A stretch of DNA of 64,000 nucleotides, from assembly GCA_013399895.1 (NCBI GenBank), contig VXBA01011248.1, forward strand, positions 23,917 to 87,916. Reading direction: 5' to 3'. Origin of the DNA: Serilophus lunatus (lineage: Eukaryota; Chordata; Aves; Passeriformes; Eurylaimidae). The translations under genes were made by a program, and so were the position numbers. The notes beneath the pieces are model-generated. The model ran no database searches and was not told the origin of the DNA. It saw only the letters and a program-made list of their open reading frames with translations. Positions 12,824 to 24,090 of this stretch are shown here, piece by piece (position 1 is the first letter of the stretch; each line of letters begins with the position of its first letter).

Positions 12824-14150
12824 TGTGGTGGTTTGAACCACTAGGGGGTGCAACAGTGATGAAAATTTGAATAGAGACGCAACAGCAAACACAGGTTTAT
12901 TTTCAATGGGGCACAAACCCTACAGACTGTCCTAAGCACTGAACAAATGCACACAACAGACCCGACAATATTTCACAATAGAATTAAAAAGAAAACAAAT
13001 AATGAACTGCTCCTCCAAACAGACTGGTGGGCTGAGGAGCAGAGGAAAAGGAAAAACCGCCTTGAAGATGGTAACTCCTGGTCTTGGAGCCCCTGTAAGA
13101 TAAAAACAATGAGAAGCACCCTCCCCTCAGGAACCCAAGGGGAACAGATACCACACAGTTGCAGCTGGGTAGTCTCTGGTACCACTGTTGGAGCTCTGAT
13201 GGTGCTGTGTAGTAAAGGGAGATGGGAGAGACCAGGAGGAACGGCTCTTGATGTTATCTGGACCACGTGAGCTGGCCAAAAGGGCTAGGACTTCAGGGGT
13301 TGTTGCTTTTATAGGCTCCTGATATTGCGTGAATTCAGGGACCTCTTTCTGGCCAGGCTGTCTTCCTATTGGTCAGTGGCATTGTGTGCCACACCTCTGC
13401 CCAGGATTTCACTATAGGCAAGGTGGCAGTTCCCACCAAAACTGCCGTGTGCTTGGGCTCTGGGGGCTGGCACCCACCACCGCTGCCAGCCGTGGGGCAT
13501 TCACGGGGTCAGTGGCATGGCCCGTAGGGGCAGCTACTGCCACATGCCTCCCGGCAATGCGAGGAGGGGCCACGGGGCTGCGATCACTTCCAGCGGGTCT
13601 CTTGCCAGCCACCTGCCAGAGGAAACCACTGTCCTGCGCTGCTCCGCACTGCCATGTCATACGGGACCCAGGCTCTGCAGCCAAGTGACTGCCAAGCCCA
13701 GCCCAGCTTTCTGCGGCGTGGGGCAGACATCAGTACTGTGGGTGCAGCCATTGAGGTTCACTGCCACCAGCACTGCAAGGCGGCATGAGGATGGGGGCCA
13801 CCCCGCTTCGCTTTGTCATGTGGACCAGGCAGCAGGAGGGGATCCACCAAGCCACAGAGAGGACGAGCGGGACAAACTCCGCTAATGCCAAGACTTAGGT
13901 ATGCGGAGAAAGGGAAAAGCTCTGTGCCTGGGAGGGGGTACCACTGGTCTCGGTCTAAGCTGCCACAGCTATGGGGAAGGCATCCCCCATGCACGCTGGT
14001 GAGCGGGAGCCCGAGAGAGTGGCTGGGACAGTCCTGGACCTGGTCCTGGCTTCAGAACACTTTGCTGCATCTCTCCCTGGTCTTGCCGAGCCCAAGGTCC
14101 CCAGAACTGGGATCAGCTGACCTCGTTCTGTTTTCCAGTCCTGGGAATTG
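12824..14150 (-). mobile_element. LTR-like retroelement, copy A
   Basis: On the plus strand the element starts TGTGGTGGTTTG, a start common to songbird retroviral LTRs. Read on the minus strand it has, in order: a GC-rich body (about 14150-13400), a CCAAT box (ATTGG near 13368 on the plus strand), a TATA box CCTATAAAAGC (13305-13315), a stem-loop (13007-13042), an AATAAA signal (12897-12902) and a terminal CA. That order matches U3, R and U5 of a minus-strand LTR. Blocks shared with copy B (38402 onward) are CACTAGGGGG, GGGAACAGATACCAC and GGCTGAGGAGCAG. No gag, pol or env coding is visible, so it is a solo LTR or a short fragment. The right-hand border is placed where GC content drops and is uncertain. 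Open frames in the GC-rich body are not genes. Confidence 0.65.
13007..13042 (-). other. conserved stem-loop in LTR copy A
   Basis: Nine-base arms CTGCTCCTC and GAGGAGCAG pair perfectly around an 18-base loop. The same arms recur in copy B (38580-38615) while the loop bases differ, which suggests the stem is kept. It lies between the TATA box and the AATAAA signal, in the part expected to be in the transcript (R region). Confidence 0.5.
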
Positions 14151-14540
14151 TGAGGAAAACACAAAACAAAAGTTTTATGCAAACCTATTACAGCATGATT
14201 TTCAATTTAAGAAATGCAGCCCATTTCATGAATTATTTTTCAATTATAGTAAAATTAACTATTCCTAGATGCAATAATTACACAGAAATACACTCACAGC
14301 TGCATGATCGACACTGCTAGTCAGGCAACCAAATTGCTGTTTAGTTAAAAGGCCAGATATGCTTGGAGGTTAGTTTTATAGTAATGGATTTTGTGTGTCA
14401 CCACTGATTAAAGGTATTCATCTCCCCATCTTCCTGTCCCTTTTGGCATGATAATACTGCAAATAGTGGTGTAAAATGGATCAAGGTGTTCAAAATAACA
14501 ATCTTTGTTCTGTGTTTTGTTTTCATTTGGTTTATATTTC
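14151..14540. other. non-coding stretch, nothing recognised
   Basis: This is AT-rich sequence following the LTR-like element. No exon or repeat is seen. Confidence 0.45.
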
Positions 14541-14735
14541 TTTATACATAGGTGAGCTCACTAATCCACTGCAGTGTGGAATAACATCTCGAATGCAGGA
14601 GCACACGAATAAGCTTCCTCATCCCGCTCAAGCGCTGTGGCCACGGGTTTATGTTGGAGCTGTGCCATGACACACTGTTTTTATGATACAGCTAATCTGA
14701 TCTGACAGCTAACTGCCACCAGACAGAGCAATCTT
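14541..14735. promoter_or_regulatory. possible conserved non-coding element
   Basis: A balanced-composition patch with no repeat signature contains TAATCTGATCTGACAGCTAA near 14693-14712, which carries a TGACAG core of the kind bound by MEIS/TGIF homeodomain proteins. No credible frame is present. It is proposed only from texture and motif content. Confidence 0.2.
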
Positions 14736-16585
14736 CTCTCTTCCCTGCCTTTCCTCCCAGCCCTGGCTATGTACATCTGCCTACTCTCCTGTCTTGGCAA
14801 TGGTGTTCATTCAGCTCTTAAGAGGAGTGACTCAGAGGAGTAAACTGATAGAAAAATACTCCTTTCTTTCTTTCTGGCATCCTGTCTGCCCCCAAAGTGG
14901 CTCAGAGGAGGGTTGGATTAGCACCAGTTCCTACTGGGGACAGGCAGAGGAGAGAGAGAGAGGACACGTGGGGCACCCCATGGTCAGCCGTGTACCCCAG
15001 GATCTCTCCTCTGTACCCATATCCTGTCATGAAGCAGTACAGTACATCAGCAGTACCACTGCTGACATCCTGGTAGCTGTCTTAGAATGTTCACTATTTG
15101 TGGAGTTATTTAAAATTAAAAAGGGCTCACTTAAAAAAATGTTGAAGAACATCACAGTTAGGAATTGTCGAAAGCAGAGCAGTCCTGATGTGAATTTAGG
15201 GCTATGGTAAGCTATAAAGATATTATTCTGGGCATAATCCTACATAAGTGTTCATTATTGGTTTTTAAAAACTATTTGAAACAAAATAGGTGATTAAAAA
15301 GGGTTCTAGAAAGACACAAAATATATTCCAAAATATTACAAAAATAATGTAGGTCTATGAGGAACTTTTCACAGAAGTGAAATGTTTAGTTCCACTGAGT
15401 ATGGTCTCCAACAGACTGGGGCCTAGCTTCATCAACTTCAACATGGTTTTAGTCACTGTGAGTTTTCATTCCATGGAGTTTTCCATTGGAAAGCTAAAAC
15501 AGCCCACAACATGGAATAATTTCTCATGATGTGTATTTGTTCTTGGCCAAACTTCTGCTTCTCTTTTGTGAAAAAGCAACTGTTAAGCAAATAATCTGAG
15601 GTGAAATTCTGTAAAAGTGTATTGAGTAGAGATGCATCACTATAAACCACTCTTTCATCCATTACAGAGGGTACTGCTTTGCCCTGATTTGCCTTGTTCT
15701 TTGCCTATTTCTGTGCCTGCAGTTTCTTGATCAGCACTGAGAACTTCTAAACAAAAGCATTTTAGATGTTTGTTTACGGCCACATAATGATTTCTTCAGA
15801 GAACTCAAATACAATCCCAGTTTGAAGAATACACTACTGTTTCTTTATTCAGAAAGAGTTTTTTAGTGAAACTGGAGTGAAAATTACTATAAACAAACAT
15901 CTGTACTCCAGTTTGAGAGGTGACTGTTGTAGCAGTTGGTGATGGAGTTTCCATATTTTTTTATTCTTTCTCTGTGATACTAGTAAGTTACACACAGTGA
16001 TCTGAATAACAGAACAATTGGTTTAAATCCTTGTTGAAAAACAAGGGATTTTGGACTTTTCCAGGGCAATGAAGTGATTTGCAGGCTGAGGTGAGCTGTG
16101 TAGTGATCTTCATCCAACAGGTACAGAAGATATTGTAACTGAGTTGTTAATCATACTTAAAAAAATAATAAATATATATAACTCTTCATGTAAAAAAAAG
16201 AGTGATAGTTAAATGAATGTTAGTAATGTTAGCTGGAAAGGCTTTCATCATCATAAATTTCTGAAATTTAATTGTAAAAGTCTCACTGTTTTCATTTCTA
16301 TAACCAGGATCATTAGGAAGCACTGAAGAATAACGATAATACTAATAACAAAAATTACAACAATAATATAAAAATATATCTCATTGTCATAAATGGATTT
16401 CTGAAATGGGTATTGGAAAATTCTGAAGGTTGTTTTCATTATCATATGTTGTTACAATACTGAACTACATGTTTTGGTGTTCTGTATTCAAGGTGAAAAA
16501 AAAAAAAAAAGGAAGGAAGGATGAAGTAAAGATAAGGGTAAGGATAATTCTGTGCAGCGAGGTCTAGAATGATCCTGAATGAGCA
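14736..16585. other. AT-rich non-coding stretch
   Basis: An open frame of 138 codons at 14794-15210 has no recognisable domain. No repeat family is identified. A run of A at 16498-16510 precedes a GGAAGG stretch. Confidence 0.45.
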
Positions 16586-16644
16586 GAAAGGCTGGACCAG
16601 ATGACACTGTGGTCCCTTCCAGCCTTATCCATTCCGTGATTCTG
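16586..16644 (+). mobile_element. CR1 LINE 3'-tail fragment
   Basis: The stretch GGCTGGACCAGATGAC, then GGTCCCTTCCAGCC and TTCCGTGATTCTG, is the end of a CR1 3' untranslated region on the plus strand. Only about 60 bp are left. Its TTCCGTGATTCTG end is shared with the CR1 at 36218-36440, so the two are probably of related subfamilies. Confidence 0.8.
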
Positions 16645-17505
16645 CAAGAATTAGGAACAGAGAACAAAACCAGGAAAAAGCAGCAGAAACAAAGAAACAA
16701 ACAAACAACCCCACCTCAACAACCAAAAAGGGAAAAGAAAAAGGAAAAGGAACTCACCTTCAAAAGAGAGTTGGAAATCAGTACCAAATTAAAGAACACC
16801 CATTTCGGTATACAACTAGGTGTGCATTTACAACAGTGCAAGGCCCTCAGATTTAGAAATCCTACTGTTAATTATGAAGAGACCCCTATATAATACTTTA
16901 GAAGATAGATTAAAATTTTTTCATGCTCATTACCTCTGAATTTTTAATGTTAAATTCTATTTTAAGAACATTTAGTATAGCATTTTTCCCCACATACACA
17001 CATGTATAGATATGAATTTATACGCATATTTATTACATTTTACATCTATATGTATAGAACATGGGAATTGTCATTTTGTTCATCTGGGATAATCAGAGTG
17101 ACCAGGAACTTGAAATCTCTTTGCATTTGTGTCTTAAACACAATATTTTGAAAGTATTAATTAATTATTGAATTTGCATGCATAAAAATATTGATAGATG
17201 TAATTTACTTTACAAAGATTTAGAAACATTTTCATATTAGTATTCTGCTAGATTTAGCAAGCATTCATATTTTTCTAAACAAAAGCTGATGTGCATGATG
17301 AGAAAACAAATATTAGCATATCTAGACTTAACATGGCTTGAAGACTCCCTGGTGAGTAGCATTTCTACAGCCAAGGATTATTCACACCATATACAATTAA
17401 GTTTTCCTTTAAGACTGATTCTTTTACGTTGCAGATAAAAATGAGAAGCTACACAAATCTTCTAAAGAAATATTCACTTATCTTTGATAAAGAAATGAAT
17501 GTAGT
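16645..17505. other. AT-rich non-coding stretch
   Basis: An A-rich segment (16680-16760) with AAACAAAC and AAGGAAAAGG follows the CR1 tail. The rest shows nothing recognisable. Confidence 0.5.
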
Positions 17506-18210
17506 CATTTCTTTCAGGCCAGTCAAATTTAGGGAGTTTTATTTTATCTGGAAGTGCCGAAGTGCAGAATTTGGTATACAGTTTGACCTCTCTGATTGTA
17601 TTTTGAGCTTGTTATTGTACTTTGCTGTCGGCTCTTTAATTAATCTTGCTGGGCCTCTAATATCATTGGGGCAGAAATAATTGCTTAAATATAAAAGGAC
17701 CTGTTAAGACAGCCACATGGGAAACAGTGAAGTGGTGAAAGAGTGCACTTCTAAGATTTCCTTATTGACTGTTTAGTAATAAATCGTATGTTTTAATTGC
17801 TCTGTCAGAAGGATCCTTCAATGAGGGAAAGGTGACTGGAGCTGAATATGGGAACACCACAGGACAGCTGTTTGGTCTGGCAAAGGGCTCTGTGCACTTG
17901 TACTATATATCCAGAGCGACCTTTCAGATTCCATGTACATAGTAACAATTAAAAGTACACAATGACTTGACAATGTTCACTGTGACAGACTGCAGGTTGG
18001 CTGCTTCCCATAACAGCCTCCCAGGCAGAGAGGAACAAAGAGTCTGGGCCCATCTGTACACGGCTCTGAATGCCTCATGTTCCAGAGAGTGCGCTTTGTT
18101 TCTCCAAACGCCCCAGGAAGCTCTTCAACAAACAAAACTCAGAGGTCCAGAGGAGCCCAGTCAGGACATTAATATGATAATGAATTCAGGATTACCCTGA
18201 CAGACATGAC
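17506..18210. promoter_or_regulatory. possible conserved non-coding block
   Basis: This block has few simple repeats and many homeodomain-type cores: TTAATTAA at 17636-17643, CTCTAATATCATTGGGGCAG and AATAATTGC just after it, and a SOX-like GTTATTGT near 17611. GC rises around 17970-18160. A 77-codon frame at 17967-18200 shows no family resemblance. The texture is that of a distal enhancer, but conservation cannot be tested here. Confidence 0.25.
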
Positions 18211-18945
18211 AAAGAAATAGATCCTTTTGATAATAAGTTATTGGGTTTGATAAGGTGGAATTTGTCTGACTCCACAACTGTTGTGGGTATTTCAGCAAAG
18301 TCAACAAACCCTTGTATGACATCATGTCAGTTACCCTCTCTCCTCATTGCTTTTCAGGAAGTCTGACCCATACCACTAATTTAAGGGTTCTTCAGTTGCA
18401 GTAGAAATGTTGCTACCTGTCCAGAAAGTTACTGTAAACCATAAACATAGCAACATCTCTGCTAGTTCATGAAACAAAAGAAAATGGCAGCTCGTCACAG
18501 GCAGTTCTGAAGGAAAATTGCTGTTAACTCAGTGGTCTAACTTTGCTTTCCAACTAAAGTTCCTAGGCTGAATTATCTCAGTAGACTTTGTAAGATTAGG
18601 CCTTCCACCTGACAAGGTAAAAATGATTTCCTTTCTGACCCATCAAAATAAAGCTGATTCAGCAGAGTTTGTCAAAGGATTTGGAAAGGTACTTACATTT
18701 TTTTCATTACTATTAATTTCTGTGGTAATTACTGTATCTTCTTGGCTATATTCTCCAAGAGGTTTTAAGATAAACTTATGTTATCCAACAAAAGCTCAGC
18801 AGCAAAAGAAAATCAGCTGGTTACAGACGCAGTAGATGGCTAAGGTCACAAAAAGTACCAAAATCGAGTGGCACCAGCCATCTGTAGTTAACAGCTATTA
18901 TATAAACATAAAGGAATGTGCCCTGTGTTCTGAGTGATGGAAAAA
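18211..18945. other. non-coding stretch, nothing recognised
   Basis: This is ordinary AT-rich sequence. The frame at 18623-18835 is unsupported. Confidence 0.45.
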
Positions 18946-19175
18946 AATTGGTCATTAACCACTTGGGAACACCCGATTCCCCCCACAGCTTTCCAGCTGC
19001 AATCCAAGTGTGTTTAAATAAAAACTTAGCACACTTAACAAGAAGTTTGATAGAGTGTTAACAATCCTCAACTTCACGTTGAGCTGTTAACCAACAAAGT
19101 AGTCATTAAATACTGGTAATGACTGTGTTTCGTAAGATTATTGCTTAATTATAAACTTGATAGAGTGGGTCCAGC
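18946..19175. promoter_or_regulatory. structured non-coding block with palindrome and repeated 11-mer
   Basis: An imperfect palindrome at 19057-19091 pairs GTTAACA..CTCAAC with GTTGAG.TGTTAAC around a TTCAC loop. The outer GTTAAC resembles the HNF1 half-site. The 11-mer TTGATAGAGTG occurs at 19047-19057, touching the palindrome, and again at 19157-19167. The rest is rich in TTAA and TAAT cores. No coding frame or repeat family is present. It could be a transcription-factor platform or a structured RNA; either is inference. Confidence 0.3.
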
Positions 19176-22100
19176 CTTCTGACTTTGAGGATATTTTCCA
19201 TTGCAAAATTTCAACTACAAACTTTACTTAATATATCACCTCAGTGACAAAATCTTGAATACAAACTACAGTGAGAATACTGACGTTAAAAACAGTTATT
19301 TGTACACTGCACTATTATGTTCAAACCATAACTGATTTTGGATTCACCTCAGACAGTGGACTAGCAAAGCTCATCTGCTGCTAACAAATGACTTCTCAGG
19401 GAATATGGCTTTCTTGTAGAATAAAATGAGCATTTCTGAAAAAGGATTTCTCATTCTGATTGGCTGGCAGGAGTCTATAGTGTAAAGTAGCACTTTTTTT
19501 CAAAAGAAAACCCACAAAAGTGATGTAAAACAGCAAGAAGTGTTTTTTCTTTTCTTGTTTCAAAAGTGACTGAAGTCTGTTTCTAGTGAACAAGAAATTA
19601 TTTCAGCAGCCGTGACCTTGAAAGTTCCATAGATATTACTAGATGCCCTGCCTTAGCATTTAATAATTATTTCCCCAAATCTGTAGATACCATGGCCTTA
19701 TGCATACATACAATTATAGAAATATATTCAGGAAAGTTTTCTCCTCTGTGCTGATATCTGAGCATCTAAATATATACTATCCAAATGCAGAAGGAAAGAT
19801 AAGGGGTGCAAAGTGTCATAGAACCACATACTTCAAATCCCAGAATGTGAGATGGCCATCCACAGACACGACGGGTACAGGAACAAAAGCAGTCCTATTT
19901 TTCTTTCTTTGTTTCCTGTGTAATTCAAATCATTATATACCACTACTGTACATAAGAGTCGTATAAGTATACTGAATTTACTTCTTTTTTCATATATTCC
20001 CTATATTTAACATTAGTTTTAAATTTCTTAAAACTCCTTGGCAGTTTAAGGCCACTTATTGTTTTCAAGCAGGGAGGCAGTCAGTCAAAAAAAAAAAAAA
20101 ANTCTTTGAAACTGATTCTTGTTCTGTAATTCACAAAATACTACATCTTCTAATGCTAAATAGCTAAGCAAACTAATACATCATTCGTCTTTTTCAGACT
20201 GTTCTTTTAGGTATTAAACGAGGAAATCAAACAAGATTCTGTCTTTAGAAGCCATTAGATCAAACATTCTTTGAAAAGAATAAGATATAGAATATATTTA
20301 TTTCTACAAACTTTTAACTGAAAGTTTCACTGATAGATTGTTTCACAACTAATTTGTCTGCAAAATGGCATTTAAGTATTTATAGAAGTGTTTAGAAGAT
20401 GGTCAAAATAGTGAATTTTCAAGTTGTTGTATTAATTAACTAATCAGTGACAACTGTAAAGAAGAGTTGCATCTTTTAGCAGAACAAATTATAAAGCTGA
20501 AAAAGATGGAGAAGACTTGGAGGATGCAAGCTCTTTTAGGTTTTGCATTTTATTTCAAATTACTGCCAGTAAATGAAAGGAGGAGCTGTTTGTTGAAAAT
20601 CTGAAAGGGAAAAGAGACAAATATCTTTGCATGTGTAAATCCTCTTCTTTCTTCATTCAAAAAACTCAAGACTTGCATCCACAGTGGCTATTTGGCTCAG
20701 TTCATCAAAAAGCCTGCAGCTATTCCCTGAGCTCTCATTTGTAGACACCACTTTGGCAATGGAACAATGTGGCAGATTATCATTCTAGGGATTATGATAC
20801 TATATATAAAGAAAACATAAAAAGATTTACATATGTTCCATGTAATTTTCCCCATTATATATTAAGCATGGAGCAGAATTTTGGGGGGGTTTATTGGTAG
20901 ATGTGTCATGCAATATTTTTTTTAAATGGTAATTTATATTCCAGTATTTTGTTTTCAGTAATGACATGTATCTCATGCATCACACCCAACAGATGTCCCA
21001 GAACCTGCAGGCTGGAAAAATAGATAGAAGGCCAGGTATTCTTTTGAGTCTAAATCACTTGTCTTGCTGAATGATTGGAGTAGCACCTATGTTTTCTCGT
21101 GGTTTGCATGCACACTGTAAATTGACAGTAGCTTAAAGAAGGAACACAGTCGTTGTTGCCTGGCATTCTGTCATCAGGTGGGAACAGCAGGAATGTAACC
21201 TTATGTTTGTCACTTGTGGACTAGTCATGATTGGAGAACTATTGTCCACCACTGACAGTTTTGAAACGTCTATGTTCCTATACCTTTCCAGGTGTTTCAA
21301 GATAGCGGAGGAGGAATTGTGCTGTTGAGAAACATCTTTAATGTCATAGCTTCTCAATCAGAAAGAACTATGCTTCACCAGACAAATGTGCTAGTACTGA
21401 TCTGCTCTAGATGTAAGCACGTGATCACAGAGCACATTGTTTATAGTGGGCATGATCCAACACAGATCCTGCCAGGAGGAAGCTATGTGGCACACATTCA
21501 AAACGCAACACTTAAACCCAAACTTAACATATTCCAAATCAGACCCTATATCCATCACATGGCTGCCTTAGAACCTTAGGATTTTGGAAGCCCAAAATTC
21601 CTGCTTCCTGTATTGTTAGGTCAGGATATAGGTATATATAAGTATATATAGATTATGATATTAGGTAATGTCCTGCAAGCAACATCTTCATTTCTGGTGA
21701 TCCGCTGTCTGTTAGCCTTCCATTCATATAGGCACACTTAAACTTAAAAACACCTCAGCTGAAAACGAAAATTCCCAACAGTTAGACTATAAATGAAAAA
21801 GCTTCCATTTGCTTAACAAGATTTGCGGTCAGACTCCTCATGGAAAACATTGGAGGAACTGGAAAGAAAAGAAGCCTAAAACATGTTACACCTATGTCAC
21901 CAAAAATGTGTGAGAAATAAAATGCCAGACTGCAGCTGAATGACAAAAGAGGAGATGCTGACTGCTGTATTCTCTGGGATGTCAAAAAACCCACTAATTT
22001 AAATTAAGTTCATTCACTTGGCACACAGATTTCTCTGTCTGAGAAGGTCTGAGCCCCCTTGCAAAGCTTTCTGTTGACTCAAGTTTTGTACATAAAGCAC

Positions 22101-23755
22101 AAGCCTCTCAAGCACAAAGAAGTATGATGTACTGTTACACGGACTCCACTTTACAGGAGCCCACTAAAGGGGAATATGGTTTTGTGCAGCAAAGAGGTGG
22201 AAGACCACAGTGAAGCACAAGACAGAGCCTGGAGCAGACTTACTGACTCCTTTGTAACACTGTAGTACCAGATATGACATGCAAAATTAGGCAGGGCTTC
22301 AGAGCCTGATCCCTTGCTGAGTACAGAGTGGTTTTCCCTTGACCACAGAGGACTCACAGACCTGGAGTGAGTGAAAGAGGAAGAAGCAGAAACATCTAAC
22401 TCATTTTGCATGCCCTTGGTTGCCTGGCACATCAGCATAGGAATGCCATCTATGACCTGGGACTTACAAGAAAGCTGCAGCTCTATGGATCAGCAGCACA
22501 AAGCCAAGAAATTTAACCTTGCTGCCTGAAATGATACTTGACGCCTTCGTGCAAGAGTGTGTACCTTTTTCTCTGGGTTTTTTTGTTTGTTTGTTTTTCC
22601 CCACAGCTTCTCTATTCTGTCATTAACACAGAATTTCCACTTACTTTTGCCTGTCAGAATGAAGTAAGCTAGTTCTCTGGGCTACTTCTTTAGAGACTGT
22701 TGTGGGAGATAGGCCTCTGGGAAGCCGATTTGTCCCATGCAATTGGACAAGCGTATTGGGATGCAGTTGATCATCGTTTTTCCATGTGCTGATTCCATTA
22801 AGGATGATGAGATAAATCAACCAAATTGCACTAGAAAACTGATTGTCTGGTAACGAAAGGGAGATGAGATGAATCACCATTTATGTAAAGTCACAAAAAT
22901 TATTGTCTTATGAGACTCCTCAGAAGAAAAAGCATTTTAAATGACAAGAGCCTTTTTCTTAAACTTCTGATTCAGATTACAAATCAAAAAAAAGTATTCC
23001 TATATTTACAAGAAGTGAATGATGGCATTGTTCAACCTTGAGAGGGTCCTCACTCACTAAAAATCAACTGTATATGCATTTTCTAGAAAATCAGCTAACA
23101 ATGTAAAATTTTTTCTTAATTTTGCTTTTCTTTGTTTGTTTTACAGACAATTTATCATTCAAACAGATTGGTTTTGTCTCAAATTCATGCTGCAAGAAGT
23201 CCTGGAGAAGTAATGAAAAAATTGTGTTCTCATTTAATTGTTATGTTTCACATTACATCTAGCAGCACATGCAATGTAAATTAAACCAATTTCAACAGCA
23301 ATAAAATAGGCAAAATAAATTATAAAAAGCATATTCTTGATAGATTGCACAAGATTTTTATAAATTATATAACAATCATCTATTCCATTTTAATAGTTTC
23401 TGCATGCTTTTGATCCTCAATAAAATATTATTACTTCTAAATTCTGATGCATTACAGGTAGAGGGATCTTTGATTTTGTCTCTATTTTCTACCTTGGTAC
23501 ATATATGTACATTTCTCTCTTTCATTACATTTCAAAGACAATCAGAAACTTCAATCCTTCTTAATTCATCTTTAAAACAAAAAAGGTAAGCCTATATTTA
23601 CTGCATGACACTGATCTTCGCACTATTAGCTTTATAATTTTATTGTATTAACAATAAGCAATGCCATGTTTTCCTACAATGCCCAAATGAATAGATTAAG
23701 GAGCATAGAAAGGAGAGAAATAGCATTGTTTGTTACCTGCACATTCAGATCTTTG
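19176..23755. other. AT-rich non-coding stretch
   Basis: No gene or named repeat is recognised. A single N at 20102 follows an A run of about 16 bp and marks a homopolymer gap; no duplicated flank is seen there. A short TATATA repeat lies near 21630-21650. Frames at 21292-21579 and 22151-22438 have no support. Confidence 0.45.
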
Positions 23756-24090
23756 TGAAAGCAACTCCCAAAGTTACCACTTCTCTCTGCACCATAATGA
23801 TATTGTACAGTGCCTTTTGGCTCTAGCACAATGTGTTATGCATCAGTGTTTAAGAGCATATTGTGCACCATTATTGCCCTCTCTCTAGAGGACTACAAAC
23901 TGCATTAGTTTGAATTACCAAATCAAAACTTTATGTGCAGCAGTTCCCCCACAAGGGCTTTAGCATTTTTATGTCATAATCCCTCTATTATCCCCCTCCT
24001 CACATGCTTTATAACCATTAAGTTATTGAAAAATTCTCAACAGATGTCATCTTAAGATGAATGTTGCTGTGCCGACTGGTATCAAGGCTG
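23756..24090. promoter_or_regulatory. possible conserved non-coding element
   Basis: The block lacks repeats and has motifs such as CATAATGATATTGTACAG, GTTATGCATCAG and ATTAGTTTGAATTACC, which resemble POU and homeodomain sites. No frame is credible. The proposal rests on texture alone. Confidence 0.2.

Noticed and set aside
13329..14268. Overlapping 119-, 122- and 151-codon frames in LTR copy A
   Set aside because: GC-rich LTR-like body with open frames on both strands; no known protein family or splice pattern.
21133..21579. Opposed frames around 21.3 kb as exons
   Set aside because: Both strands are open over overlapping parts and neither shows splice sites or a known family.
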